The notes below the pieces were generated by a model. That model was not told the origin of the DNA. It saw nothing but the letters and a program-made list of their open reading frames with translations, and did no database searches. The translations under genes and the position numbers were made by a program. A DNA stretch of 64,000 bases, from the NCBI RefSeq assembly GCF_030408375.1, contig NZ_CP046530.1:1612001-1676000 (forward strand), read 5' to 3'. This document shows positions 17,075 through 25,908 of the stretch, piece after piece; the stretch's first letter is position 1; every line of letters starts with the position of its first letter. The stretch comes from Corynebacterium afermentans subsp. lipophilum. GTDB lineage: Bacteria > Actinomycetota > Actinomycetes > Mycobacteriales > Mycobacteriaceae.

Positions 17075-18235
17075 ATGGCATTGTTTGAAACCCCCTCGAA
17101 GTCGCCTGTGGAGCGCGTCCGCGCAGCGTCCGGGCGTGTCGCATCCGCGCCCGGCACGTGGGTGCTCATCGGCGAAAACGTCGACCACTTCGGCGGCGTG
17201 ACGCTGGCGGGAACGTCGTCGCTGCGCGCCGCGGCGGCGGTGTCCCCGCGCACGGACGGCGTGATCTCCATTGCGGCCCGCGGCCCGCTCGGCCAGGAGT
17301 TCTCGGAGCAGTTGCCTTACAGCGACGAACCTGCCGACGGGCTTGCCCGCCGCTGGTGGGGGCTGGTGCACACACTCGTGCAGCGCCAGGTCCTCTCCCG
17401 CGACACGTCCGGGATGGACATCACCGTGGAGTCGGACGTGCCGGTCGGCGCGGGCCTCGGCGCGCTCTACGCCGCGGACGCCGCGATCGCGCTGGCCCTG
17501 GCCGGCGAGCACGACGACGTGGACACCGCCCCGTTTCGGGCCCGGCTGGCGGAGATCTGCTCGCACGCCGTGGCCACCTACTCGTCGCTGCCGGTGCTGC
17601 GCGCCCGCCACTCGGTGGCCCTGCGTGGGGCCGAGGGCGTGTCGGTGGTGGATTACGCCGACGGCTCGCTGACCCAGGCGCCGCACCCCTCGCGCCACGG
17701 CGTGCGAGTGTTTTCCGTGTCCCAAGAGCTGGGCACGCCGTTTACGCAGTCCCGCGAGGCGATCGCTGAGCGCCGCGCGTTCATCGACGCCGCCTGCTCC
17801 AACTTCGGCGTCTCCTCGCTGCGCCAGCTTCCCGACGCCTCCGGCCGCGCCGTCCAATGGGTCGAGGCACGCCGCGCCGCCGGCGACACGAACGCGCCGG
17901 AGCCCGAGGCCGCGCGGCGCTGGGTAACGTTCTGCGAATCGGAGACGTTGCGCTCGCTTGCCGCAGCGAAGGCCCTGCGTTCGCGCCGCGCCAACGAGCT
18001 GTTCACTCTGCTCAACTCGCCTTCCGAGTCCCACGACCTGGCCTCCCCCGACGCCCTGGTCGCCCTGGCCCGCAAGCGCGGCGCCGTCGCCGCCCGGCCT
18101 GCCGCCATCGGCACTTCCGATGCGGTGATCGCGTTCGTGCCGGTGCAGGAGGCGGACTCGTTCGCGGCCGCGATGGCGCGTGAGTTCGAGGTGGTGGAGG
18201 TAGCCGCCGGCGAACCCGCCCGCCTCGAGGGGTAG
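17075..18235 (+). CDS. Galactokinase-like GHMP-fold protein with altered ATP motif
   Basis: A 386-residue protein arranged like galactokinase: an N-terminal APGTWVLIGENVDHFGG corresponds to the GalK sugar-binding signature (GRVNLIGEHTDYNGG), and VPVGAGLGALYAADAA corresponds to the GHMP ATP-binding motif, normally P-x-GAGLSSSAA. Here the Ser triplet is replaced by GALY, and His and Thr of the first motif are changed to Asn and Val. The C-terminal GHMP motif is not evident. The fold is probably kept but kinase activity is doubtful. RBS AAAGGAGCG before ATG 17075. No gal or sugar genes are nearby. Confidence 0.7.
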   Translation: MALFETPSKSPVERVRAASGRVASAPGTWVLIGENVDHFGGVTLAGTSSLRAAAAVSPRTDGVISIAARGPLGQEFSEQLPYSDEPADGLARRWWGLVHTLVQRQVLSRDTSGMDITVESDVPVGAGLGALYAADAAIALALAGEHDDVDTAPFRARLAEICSHAVATYSSLPVLRARHSVALRGAEGVSVVDYADGSLTQAPHPSRHGVRVFSVSQELGTPFTQSREAIAERRAFIDAACSNFGVSSLRQLPDASGRAVQWVEARRAAGDTNAPEPEAARRWVTFCESETLRSLAAAKALRSRRANELFTLLNSPSESHDLASPDALVALARKRGAVAARPAAIGTSDAVIAFVPVQEADSFAAAMAREFEVVEVAAGEPARLEG

Positions 18236-18250
18236 GTGCCGCCGTTCGGC

Positions 18251-19636
18251 CTAGTCCGCGGGCCAGGCGAAGCCGACCTCGCGGGCGCCAGGGTCCGCCC
18301 GCACGAGGGAGAACTTCGTCTCCGCACCTTCCTCCGGCGCGCCTGCGGACGGCGCGAGCACCGGCGGGTCCACGATGAACACGCGCGCGGCGTCCTCCCC
18401 GCTCTTTAAGGTCACGCCGTCGAAGTTGTGGCCCACCCACGGCTCGAGCACCGTCGCCTCCGTTAAGTGCAGGCAGGCCTTCTCCACGGTGTTGGCGAGC
18501 TGCGAGGACCGGCCCATCGTCTTGATCACGCGCGGGGCGTCGCGCTCGACCCACTCCGGCACGTCCTCGCCTGCGCAGATGGCGAGGCAGACTTCGGTAG
18601 CGTAGCGGTCGATCAGCCGCCGCAAGGGTGCGGTGACGTGCGAGTAGAACCCGCCGATACCGGCGTGCACCTCGGCCTGCTTTTCGGATAGGTCCACGTA
18701 GCCGGATCCGCGCAGGAGTTTCTGCGCCTCGCGCATCACCGCCATGCCGCGCGGGGTGTCGGCGTCCACGCCGGCGAGGAACTCGCCGATGTCGCCGGCT
18801 ACTTCGTAGCCCAGGTTGCGTGCTTCTCGACGAAACTCCGCCTCCCCCTCCTCATCCGCCGGGCCCAACGTGCGCAAGAAGCCCACCCCGGCGTCGACCA
18901 TCATCCGGCCCGCCACCATGCCGGTGAGCAGCGAGATTTCCGAGTTGTAGTCCATGACCGGGTGGCGCGGCTCGATGACCAGCTCGAACGTGTCGCCGTC
19001 GCCGACCACGCGCACCGAGGGCAGGCGCAGGTTGATCGCGTGCCTGCGCAACGAGGACTGCTGCCGCAGCTGCCCCACTTCCTCCAGCAGCGCAATCGAC
19101 GGGTGCACTGACCCTGACTGCATGTCTTTGTGCACGCCCTCGTAGTCCAGCCGCGCCACGGAGCGCACCAGCGCGCGCTCCACGTGCGCCGAGTCGACCT
19201 CGCCGCGCTCATCCAGCTCGAATGTCCAGAGCACTGCGGGGCGGTCCACGTCGGGAAGCAGCGAGGCGGAGCCTTCCGAAAGCTCCTCCGGGTGCAGGCG
19301 TGCGGGCTCGTCGGGCAGGTAGATGGTCTGGCCGCGCTCCAGCGATTCGTCCGCTACCGCAGAATCCGGGTCCACGAACGCCGCCACATCCGCGATGGCG
19401 TAGCGCACCACGTAGCCGCCGCCAGAGCGGGCCTCGATGTGCACCGCCTGGTCCAGGTCTTTTGAGCCGGCGGGATCGATGGTGACGAGGGGCACGGAGC
19501 GGGCGTCGATACGCGACTGCGAAAAGCGGTCCTGAAGCTGCGAGGCTTCCGTGTGGAGCTCCGGCGCGAAGGTTGTGCGCACGTCGAATTCGCGCGCAAT
19601 CGAGCGGAAGTTTAAAGGCGCGGCGTAGAGCTTCAT
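18251..19636 (-). CDS. RNB-domain ribonuclease (RNase II/R catalytic domain)
   Basis: A 461-residue protein with the RNB active-site motif TIDPAGSKDLDQAVHI (about residues 80-95), in which the Asp cluster holds the Mg ions, and later GFYSHVTAPLRRLIDRYATE, the conserved 3'-end-binding segment of RNase II/R. Unlike full-length RNase R it lacks clear N-terminal cold-shock and C-terminal S1 domains, as is usual for the short actinobacterial RNB proteins. It probably degrades RNA 3' to 5'. Start at ATG 19636 (MKLYAAPL); the gene follows rnpB on the same strand with a 25-base gap. Confidence 0.9.
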   Translation of the reverse strand: MKLYAAPLNFRSIAREFDVRTTFAPELHTEASQLQDRFSQSRIDARSVPLVTIDPAGSKDLDQAVHIEARSGGGYVVRYAIADVAAFVDPDSAVADESLERGQTIYLPDEPARLHPEELSEGSASLLPDVDRPAVLWTFELDERGEVDSAHVERALVRSVARLDYEGVHKDMQSGSVHPSIALLEEVGQLRQQSSLRRHAINLRLPSVRVVGDGDTFELVIEPRHPVMDYNSEISLLTGMVAGRMMVDAGVGFLRTLGPADEEGEAEFRREARNLGYEVAGDIGEFLAGVDADTPRGMAVMREAQKLLRGSGYVDLSEKQAEVHAGIGGFYSHVTAPLRRLIDRYATEVCLAICAGEDVPEWVERDAPRVIKTMGRSSQLANTVEKACLHLTEATVLEPWVGHNFDGVTLKSGEDAARVFIVDPPVLAPSAGAPEEGAETKFSLVRADPGAREVGFAWPAD

Positions 19637-19661
19637 AAGCAGCCATCGTGCCACGAAAAGG

Positions 19662-20061
19662 GCGAATGAGTCGGCCTATGAGCCGGATTCTGTTCCCCTT
19701 GCGAGGCGGCGACCATCCATCTGGACCACCCATCGCTGGGGGCCTCAAGCAGCTACCTTCGGACTGGGCGGGCAGCCTACATCCGACGACCTCCGCCTTG
19801 CGGCGGGGGCTCTTGCCTTGCTCCCGGTGGGGTTTACCTGGCCACCTACGTCACCGCAGATGCCGGTGCGCTCTTACCGCACCCTTTCACCCTGACCTCG
19901 TTGCCGAGGCGGTCTACTTTCTGTTGCACTTTCCCGCGGATCGCTCCGGGTTGCTGTTAGCAACCACCGTGCCCTGTGGAGTCCGGACTTTCCTCGACCC
20001 GCGCCTGCCCCAAGGTTGGGGTGGTTCGCGGCGCCGCGGCCGCCCGGCCGACTCATTCGCG
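19662..20061 (-). ncRNA. rnpB: RNase P RNA (class A)
   Basis: On the minus strand the conserved core reads GAGGAAAGTCCGGACTCCAC early, AACAGAAAGTAGACCGCC and AGGGTGAAAGGGTGCGGTAA in the middle, and AGAATCCGGCTCATAGGCC near the 3' end. The ends GCGAATGAGTCGGCC and GGCCGACTCATTCGC pair as stem P1. The length of about 400 nucleotides is normal for Actinobacteria. It is the catalytic subunit that trims tRNA 5' ends. The exact ends are set by P1 pairing. Confidence 0.97.
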
Positions 20062-20111
20062 AGGTACAGCATACGCTTTTCGCCGGTCGGAACGGAACTG
20101 CCGGGCATCGT

Positions 20112-20241
20112 TCGAGGATGCTTACCCCAGGATGCTTATTCCTCGAGAGGGTTGCCGAGCATTTCTCGCGGCCACTCGAGAAGTAAGCTTCCTGGGTTAA
20201 GCATCCTCCCCCGGTAAGCATCCTGGGGTAAGCATCTAGCG
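20112..20241. repeat. Intergenic repeats of GGTAAGCATCC and its inverse (element A)
   Basis: GGATGCTTACC and GGATGCTTATTCC (near 20116 and 20130) are followed, after a centre with CATTTCTCGCGG, by CTCGAGAAGTAAGC, GGTTAAGCATCC, GGTAAGCATCC and GGGTAAGCATC. The outer CTCGAG pair is also inverted. The words are the same as in element C at 25.9-26.1 kb. It lies upstream of rnpB on the rnpB strand and downstream of the RNase HI gene, and could terminate or insulate transcripts. Nothing else is seen in the gap. Confidence 0.75.
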
Positions 20242-20248
20242 CCGGAAC

Positions 20249-21391
20249 CTACCCGCGGTGGTGTGCGACGTCGTTGACGCAGCGCACCACGCCGAAGTCG
20301 CCGTAGTAGTCCACGACGCTGATGCTCGCCAGGTCCAAAAACACGTGCTTGAACAGCACAGGCCCGGCGCCGAGGGCCTGGCGCAGGAACGACTTCACCG
20401 GCGTCATGTGCGTGACCACCAGCACTGTTTGCCCCTCGTAGCGCTCCTGCAGCTTCTCCCGCGTCCGCGACACCCGCCGGTGCAGCGCGGTCAGGGACTC
20501 GCCAGACGGGGGCGCGTTGTTCGGCGAGGACTGCCACGTCTCAAACGCCTCCGCGTCGCGCGCCACGGCTTCCTCGCGGGTGAGTCCCTCGAAGTCGCCG
20601 AAGTCGAGCTCGCGCAGCCCCTCGTCCACCACCACGTCGAGCCCCAGCGCGCCGGCGGCGATGCGGGCGGTGCCCTGCGCGCGGGCCTGAGGCGAGGCGA
20701 CGAGGGCGTCGATGTGCCCGAATTTGCGCAGCGCATCGGCGGACCGGCGCGCCTGGTCGCGGCCGGTGTCGGTCAGCTCCGGATCGGACGTGCCGGAGAA
20801 GCGCTGCTCGGCGGAGTGCTGGGTCTGCCCGTGGCGCAACAGGATGAACCGGGTGCGCGGGGCGTCGGAGCCGGCCCAGTGCGCGGGGCTGGCGGTCTGG
20901 TGCGAGGATTTATCGACGTCCTCCGGTTCCCCGGCCTTCTCCCCCACCCACACGCCGGTGCCTTTGACGATGCCGGGGGCGTCGCCGCGGGCGGCCGCGT
21001 CCATGGCAACATTCGACAGCTCGTCGGCCTTTTTGTTCTTGGCGCGCGGTACCCAGGTGTAGGTGACCTTTTCAAACGACGACGCGAGGTCGCGCGCCTC
21101 GCGCGCCAGTTTCTGCATGTCGGGGTGTTTGATTTTCCATCGGCCGGTCATCTGCTCGACAACCAGCTTGGAGTCCATGAACACGTCCACGTGTGTGGCC
21201 CCGACCTCGCGGCACGCCTCCAGGCCGCGCACCAGGCCGTAGTACTCGGCGACGTTGTTGGTGGACTTTTTGCCCACGACGTAGGCGATCTCGCCCAAGG
21301 TCTCCCCGGAAGCGTCGTAGACCACGGAGCCAGATCCGGCAACACCCGGGTTACCGCGGGAGCCGCCGTCGCAGTACATCGATACCTGCAT
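20249..21391 (-). CDS. Bifunctional RNase HI / histidine phosphatase
   Basis: A 380-residue fusion. Residues 1-135 are type I RNase H: YCDGGSRGNPG, NNVAEYYGL, VFMDSKLVVE and ADELSN give the D-E-D-D metal site, so it cuts RNA in RNA-DNA hybrids. Residues 180-380 are a histidine-phosphatase domain with LLRHGQT, GTSDPELTDTG and VVTHMTPVKSF. The same fusion in M. tuberculosis (Rv2228c) has RNase H and alpha-ribazole phosphatase activities. The two are joined by a linker rich in Ala, Pro and Gly. It is followed three bases after the zinc-ribbon gene and may share a transcript with it and the Nif3-like gene. Confidence 0.95.
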   Translation of the reverse strand: MQVSMYCDGGSRGNPGVAGSGSVVYDASGETLGEIAYVVGKKSTNNVAEYYGLVRGLEACREVGATHVDVFMDSKLVVEQMTGRWKIKHPDMQKLAREARDLASSFEKVTYTWVPRAKNKKADELSNVAMDAAARGDAPGIVKGTGVWVGEKAGEPEDVDKSSHQTASPAHWAGSDAPRTRFILLRHGQTQHSAEQRFSGTSDPELTDTGRDQARRSADALRKFGHIDALVASPQARAQGTARIAAGALGLDVVVDEGLRELDFGDFEGLTREEAVARDAEAFETWQSSPNNAPPSGESLTALHRRVSRTREKLQERYEGQTVLVVTHMTPVKSFLRQALGAGPVLFKHVFLDLASISVVDYYGDFGVVRCVNDVAHHRG

Positions 21392-21394
21392 CGG

Positions 21395-22075
21395 CTACTC
21401 CGCCGGAGAAACCCGCACCAGCAGCGTGCCGCAGTTCGGGCAGGTGGGCAGTTCGTCTTCCGGCTCGCCGAGCACCTCGGCGCGCTCGGCCGGCGGCAGC
21501 TGGATGAAACAACCGCCGCAGGCGCGGCCGTTGAACTTGGCGGCGCCGATGTCGTCGTATCCGCTCAACACGTCGGCGGGCAGCTTCGCGCGTAGCGCAT
21601 CCACGTCCACGTCATCTTCCTCCGGCAGCGCGTCGACGGTGCGCTGGGCGGCCTCGACCTTGCGGTTGGCCTCGTCGACGCGGGCGGCGTGCACATCGCG
21701 GTTGTTGCGCAGCGCAGCGATCTCGTTGTGCGCCTCCTTCAGCTCGGACAAAAGGTCCGCGATGCGGGACTTCGCGGCGTAGCGGTCGTGCTCGAGGTCC
21801 TTGCGGCGCTCCGGGTCGGTCTCGGCGGACAGCTGGCGCTTGTCGTCCAGCTCGCGCTTCTTCAGCTTCCGCTCGTCTTCCTGGATGCGCAGGATTTCCA
21901 GCTCCATGTCGTCGACTGCGAGTTGGGCAGCGGCGGAGGCGTCGGTCAGGCGCTTGCGCTCGTCGATAAGCTTTTTCAGCTCCTGCTCCTCGGGGCGCAC
22001 GCGCGGCTGGGAAGACGCGGCGTCTGCCTGCGCGAGCTGCAGGAGGACGGGCTGCAGGTCTTTGGAAAGGTGCAT
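21395..22075 (-). CDS. Coiled-coil zinc-ribbon protein
   Basis: A 226-residue protein: a long charged helical region (about residues 25-150, e.g. RKLKKRELDDKRQLSAE) typical of a coiled coil, then a C4 zinc ribbon with CGGC and CPNC about 35 residues apart. This is the conserved CT398-like family found beside RNase HI and Nif3 genes in Actinobacteria; its biochemical role is unknown. The stop of the gene is followed by the RNase HI start after three bases, and it begins nine bases after the Nif3-like gene. KKLIDE is encoded by a GCTTATCGACG word at 21961-21971 (minus strand). Confidence 0.88.
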   Translation of the reverse strand: MHLSKDLQPVLLQLAQADAASSQPRVRPEEQELKKLIDERKRLTDASAAAQLAVDDMELEILRIQEDERKLKKRELDDKRQLSAETDPERRKDLEHDRYAAKSRIADLLSELKEAHNEIAALRNNRDVHAARVDEANRKVEAAQRTVDALPEEDDVDVDALRAKLPADVLSGYDDIGAAKFNGRACGGCFIQLPPAERAEVLGEPEDELPTCPNCGTLLVRVSPAE

Positions 22076-22084
22076 CGTTTCTCC

Positions 22085-23218
22085 TTACTCGGGGTGCGCG
22101 GAGATGGTCCACGGGTCCGTGCGGATGTGCAGGATCTCGGTGTCCACGCTCAACGGAGCCACGATACTCTCCGCCTGCTCGGTCCAGGGAAACTCGCTGG
22201 CCCAGTGGGCAGTGTCGATCACGGCCGGCCCGCCGGCGCGCAGGTGCTCGTCCACCGGGTGGTGGCGCAGGTCGGAGGTGACGTAGACATCCACGCCGAG
22301 CTTCGCCACATCCGACAGGAAGCTGTCGCCAGAGCCCGAGGACACCGCGACGCGTCGCACCATCTGCTCCGGGTCGCCCGCGGCGCGCACGCCCCACGCG
22401 GTTTCCGGCAGCGCGTTTGCCACCTGCTGGGTGAACTCGCGCAGCGTCATCGGCTCCTCCAGCTCGCCGATGCGCCCCAGGCCGGTCGCTGTTTCAAGGT
22501 CGCGGGTGTCGGCCATCTGCACCACATCGAACGCGGGTTGTTCGTAGGGGTGCACCTCGCGCAGCTTCTCGACGATCCTCCGGCGGTCCGCCGCCCTCGC
22601 TACAAACTCGACGCGGATCTCGTCCGCTGTGTAGTGCGCCCCCACGGCCCCGTCGGTGGGGTTCGCGCCCTCGACGGGGGTGAATTCGCCGGTGCCCTCG
22701 AAGGAGAAGGCGCACTCGCGGTAATCCCCGATTGCGCCGGCGCCTGCTTCGAACAAGGCGCGTTTCAGGTCCGCGGCGGCTGCCGGCGGGACGTGCACGC
22801 CCCAGCGATCGGTGGCGTCCAGGGTGACGGGTTTGATCGGGCGGCCGGGCGTGATGCCGACGAGCTCCGCCAGCTTGTCCGAGACACCCGGGCGGGCCGA
22901 ATCGGCGTTGGTGTGCGCGGCGAACAGCGCGCAACCGCCGGCCAGCAGAGTGTGGATGACCTTGCCCTTCGGCGTGTTCGCCGCCACCGAGTGCACGCCG
23001 CGAAGCAGCAGCGGGTGGTGCACGACCAGCAGCTGGGCACCTGCGGCGACGGCGCGCTCGGCCACCTCCTGGGTGCAGTCGAGCGCGAAGGCCACCTTGG
23101 TCACCTTCGCGTCCGGGTCGCCGCAGATCAGCCCCACCTGGTCCCAGCTTTCCGCCAGCGCAGGCGGGTAGGCCGCCTCGAGCGCGTCAACAACTGTCTG
23201 CACTGTTACGTCTGTCAT
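22085..23218 (-). CDS. Nif3-like dinuclear metal centre protein
   Basis: A 377-residue protein of the Nif3/DUF34 family. Metal ligands can be read in LLVVHHPLLL and FAAHTNAD in the first half and TSDLRHHP and IDTAHWASE at the end, with the PII-like insert of long family members in the middle (about residues 120-240). The hexamer binds two metal ions; the reaction is unknown, and GTP cyclohydrolase-like roles have been suggested. ATG 23218 (MTDVTVQTV) is taken as the start. It is divergent from the HAD phosphatase gene and leads a likely three-gene unit with the zinc-ribbon and RNase HI genes. Confidence 0.92.
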   Translation of the reverse strand: MTDVTVQTVVDALEAAYPPALAESWDQVGLICGDPDAKVTKVAFALDCTQEVAERAVAAGAQLLVVHHPLLLRGVHSVAANTPKGKVIHTLLAGGCALFAAHTNADSARPGVSDKLAELVGITPGRPIKPVTLDATDRWGVHVPPAAAADLKRALFEAGAGAIGDYRECAFSFEGTGEFTPVEGANPTDGAVGAHYTADEIRVEFVARAADRRRIVEKLREVHPYEQPAFDVVQMADTRDLETATGLGRIGELEEPMTLREFTQQVANALPETAWGVRAAGDPEQMVRRVAVSSGSGDSFLSDVAKLGVDVYVTSDLRHHPVDEHLRAGGPAVIDTAHWASEFPWTEQAESIVAPLSVDTEILHIRTDPWTISAHPE

Positions 23219-23254
23219 GGCAGCCAGCCTACAAATTTGGAACAGTGGGCAGGT

Positions 23255-23887
23255 GTGAACGCCACTTTGCTTTTCGACGTCGACGGCACGCTGATCGATT
23301 CCTTCCCCGGCATCAGGCACGGCTTTCTCGTCGGGCTGGAGGCCGTGGGGTGGGACGCGCCCGATGAGGACTTCATCCGCCGCATCCCCGGCCCGCCGAT
23401 GCCCGAGACGATGCGCTCGCTCGGCATGACTGCCGCGCAGGTAGATCAGGCCATGCGCGCTTACTCGGACTACATGTCCAACGAGGGGTGGCAGCGCTTC
23501 GAGGTTTACCCCGGCATGGATGCGCTGGTGCAGCGGCTGGCTGGGGAGGGCTACCGCGTGTGCACGGCGACGTCGAAAAGCGAACGCTTCGCCCGCGCCG
23601 CCCTTGAGCGCGCGGGGCTGTTGGAGCACATCGACTTCCTTGGCGCGGCGTCCAACGACGGGGTACGCGCGAAGAAGGTCGACGTGATCCGGCACGTGCT
23701 GGACAATGTTGCGCCCGAGCGCCCGCTGATGGTCGGCGATCGGCTGCACGACTTCGAGGGAGCGAACGAGTTTGGCATCCCGAGCGTGGCCATGACCTGG
23801 GGCTACGGCGCTGACCAAGAGTGGGAATTGGCCGACTGGGTGGCGCGCGACGCCGACGAGCTAGAAAGGATCATCCGTGAGTTCTAA
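23255..23887 (+). CDS. HAD-family phosphatase (Gph-like)
   Basis: A 210-residue HAD hydrolase with motif I FDVDGTLIDSF, motif II TATSKS, a Lys in RAKKVDV and motif IV VGDRLHDFEGA. It belongs to the phosphoglycolate phosphatase-like group with a small helical cap (about residues 18-85). The start is the GTG at 23255 within AGGTGTGAACGCC. It overlaps the next gene by 11 bases, so this pair is probably translated together. The substrate is not clear. Motif I is encoded by a GCTTTTCGACG word (23269-23279). Confidence 0.88.
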   Translation: MNATLLFDVDGTLIDSFPGIRHGFLVGLEAVGWDAPDEDFIRRIPGPPMPETMRSLGMTAAQVDQAMRAYSDYMSNEGWQRFEVYPGMDALVQRLAGEGYRVCTATSKSERFARAALERAGLLEHIDFLGAASNDGVRAKKVDVIRHVLDNVAPERPLMVGDRLHDFEGANEFGIPSVAMTWGYGADQEWELADWVARDADELERIIREF

Positions 23888-24353
23888 ATTGCATATCGAC
23901 TTTGTGTGCACCGGCAACATCTGCCGCTCCCCAATGGCGGAGGTGATTGTGCGGGAGAAATTGGCGCAGGAGGGGCTTGCGGACGCGGTCACGGTGACGT
24001 CGTCAGGCATCGGCGGCTGGCACGTCGGACAGAAGGCGGACGAGCGGGCGCGACGCGAGCTGGCAGCCCACGGCTACGACGGCGAGGCGCACCGCGCGCA
24101 ACAGTTCGGGTTCGAGCAGGAACAGGCGGACCTCATCGTCGCGCTGGACACGAACCACGTCTCCGAACTCGTCGCGCGTGGCGTGGACGAGGACAAGGTG
24201 CGCCTCATCCGTTCGTTCGACCCCGCTGCTGAGGAAGGCGCCGGCGTGGCCGATCCCTACTACGGCGGGCCGGAAGGCTTTGCGGTGGTGCGCGAGCAGA
24301 TCGAGTCCGCAGCTGACGGCATTATTGCTTGGGTGCGCAAGCGACTAGACTGA
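23877..24353 (+). CDS. Low-molecular-weight protein-tyrosine phosphatase
   Basis: A 158-residue protein with the LMW-PTP loop VCTGNICRS (C-x5-R) near the N-terminus and the general-acid loop DPYYGG near residue 130. The Cys and Arg of the loop and the Asp of DPYY are all present, so it should be active; in Actinobacteria such enzymes remove phosphate from tyrosine kinases and other proteins. The GTG start at 23877 lies inside the end of the HAD gene. SURF1 starts six bases after the stop. Confidence 0.93.
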   Translation: MSSKLHIDFVCTGNICRSPMAEVIVREKLAQEGLADAVTVTSSGIGGWHVGQKADERARRELAAHGYDGEAHRAQQFGFEQEQADLIVALDTNHVSELVARGVDEDKVRLIRSFDPAAEEGAGVADPYYGGPEGFAVVREQIESAADGIIAWVRKRLD

Positions 24354-24359
24354 CCCGGC

Positions 24360-25304
24360 GTGAGCGCCAAGAATCAAACGTCGAAACCGTGGTGGCGGCA
24401 GATGCTTACCCCCGGCTGGGTCATCGCGGCGCTGTTGATCGGGGTGTTCTCCTACTACGCGTTTACGTTCCTGGCGCCGTGGCAGCTGGGCAAAAACGAG
24501 GCGCTGGTGGAGCGCAACGAGCACATCTCCGCCGCCTTCGAGCACGACCCGGAGCCGTTGTCGTCTCGCGTCGGCGCCGACGGTTCCCTGGGGGCGGACG
24601 CCGAGTGGTCCCGCGTGGTCGCCACCGGCCACTACACCGGCTCCGACGTGCTGCTGCGCCTGCGGCCCGTCGACGGCACACCCGCCTTCCAGATCCTCAC
24701 CCCGTTTGTGCTGGACGACGGGCGCGCGATCGTCGTCCACCGCGGCTGGGTGAAAGCCGAAAACTCCACCCAGGTACCCGCCGTGGAGCCTGCGCCTTCC
24801 GGCGAGGTCACCATCACCGGCCTGCTGCGCGCCGACGAAGGCGAGCACCCCAACCCGCCCATGCACGAGCAGGGCTACGACATGGTTTACTCCATCAGCC
24901 CCGCGCAAGTCGGCTCGCTGACCGGCACCGATGTGGTCTCGCCATACTTGCAGCTCCTCGGCGGCGAAGCGGGCGTGCTCGACCCCATCCCGCTGCCGCA
25001 GCTCGAAACGGGCAACCACCTCTCCTACGGGCTGCAGTGGATCCTGTTCGGCCTCGCCGCCCCCGCCGGCCTGATCTACTTCCTCTACTCCGACTCCCGC
25101 GAGCGGCGCCGCTTCGAGGCCGAGCAGGAGCAATTGCTTCTCGACGACTCCCCCGCCGGTAGCCCCGACCCTTCTGGCGAGGCTGCCTCGGCCGCCTCGG
25201 CTCCGGCGGCCCCGGCTGCGCCGGCTTCCCGGTCTCGGCAGCGCTACGGCTCCTCCCGCGCCAACCCGTGGGCCAAGGCCTACGATAAGGAAGAAGAACG
25301 CTAG
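24360..25304 (+). CDS. SURF1 family protein
   Basis: A 314-residue protein with an N-terminal membrane helix (VIAALLIGVFSYYAFTFLAPWQLG), a periplasm-side domain with WSRVVATGHY and VHRGWV, and a second helix near residue 230 (WILFGLAAPAGLIYFLYS). These are the SURF1 hallmarks. SURF1 helps assemble cytochrome aa3 oxidase, probably by delivering haem a. The C-terminal 60 residues are low in complexity (Ala/Pro/Ser) and not part of the family core. GTG start at 24360. It seems to end a unit that began with the HAD phosphatase. Confidence 0.9.
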   Translation: MSAKNQTSKPWWRQMLTPGWVIAALLIGVFSYYAFTFLAPWQLGKNEALVERNEHISAAFEHDPEPLSSRVGADGSLGADAEWSRVVATGHYTGSDVLLRLRPVDGTPAFQILTPFVLDDGRAIVVHRGWVKAENSTQVPAVEPAPSGEVTITGLLRADEGEHPNPPMHEQGYDMVYSISPAQVGSLTGTDVVSPYLQLLGGEAGVLDPIPLPQLETGNHLSYGLQWILFGLAAPAGLIYFLYSDSRERRRFEAEQEQLLLDDSPAGSPDPSGEAASAASAPAAPAAPASRSRQRYGSSRANPWAKAYDKEEER

Positions 25305-25328
25305 CTTCGCCCGCCTGAAAGGGGACGG

Positions 25329-25757
25329 TTGACCGTGATTGATGCCGAACAGCTCCACTCCGCCCTGTTCACGCTGGAAACCGCAGGTGTTGGTTTGGCG
25401 GACGGCATCGAAACCGATGACATCGACGACGCCGTCGCCGACCACCCGGCCTTGTTCCCCACCCGCCCGTTCGCGGTGTTGTCCCAGGTGGCGCTGCTCG
25501 CCGAGTCCGCCGACGACGAGGCACTGTTCTCCCTCGCCCGCCCCGGCTCCCTGGAAACCCGCGCCGCCCGCGCCTGCTCCGCCGCCGGCGTCGAGCTTTG
25601 GGACCTCGCCGTCGTCCCCGACGCCAAAGGCTCCGTGGCAGGCTCCGCCCGGGTGAGGTTTTCCGAATGGGACGTCGCCGACGTGCCCTTGGACGGCCCC
25701 TCCCCCTGCTTCGAGCTGGCCATCCTCGCCGCCGTCGAGTCCCGCCCCTTCGCCTGA
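25329..25757 (+). CDS. Corynebacterial conserved protein, unknown function
   Basis: A 142-residue acidic protein, start either TTG 25329 or GTG 25335 (both within an AAAGGGGACGG leader). It is mostly short helices (HSALFTLETAGVGLADGI, DDIDDAVADHPALFP) with a beta-strand rich centre. No motif, signal peptide or membrane segment is visible. It starts 24 bases after SURF1 on the same strand and could share its transcript. I do not recognise it. Confidence 0.6.
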   Translation: MTVIDAEQLHSALFTLETAGVGLADGIETDDIDDAVADHPALFPTRPFAVLSQVALLAESADDEALFSLARPGSLETRAARACSAAGVELWDLAVVPDAKGSVAGSARVRFSEWDVADVPLDGPSPCFELAILAAVESRPFA

Positions 25758-25785
25758 CCGGTCTCCCCTCTCAAAAATAACGCAA

Positions 25786-25881
25786 ACCCTGGGCACCAAA
25801 CCCTGGGTTCGCGCAAAAATCGACCGATACCAGGGTCTGGCTCCCAGGGTCTGTGGGCTGTCGGCCCCTTCCCAGGGTCTG
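25786..25881. repeat. Intergenic CCCAGGGT word array (element B)
   Basis: ACCCTGGG occurs at 25786 and 25800, and its inverse (C)CCAGGGTCTG at 25830, 25843 and 25871. A core GCGCAAAAATCGACC lies between the two orientations. The same layout, two orientations of a private word around an A- or T-run next to a GC dinucleotide, recurs in other gaps. No gene is seen between 25758 and 26139 apart from elements B and C. Confidence 0.75.
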
Positions 25882-25908
25882 CGGTCGCCAAAGCCCCGCC
25901 CCGTGCTA

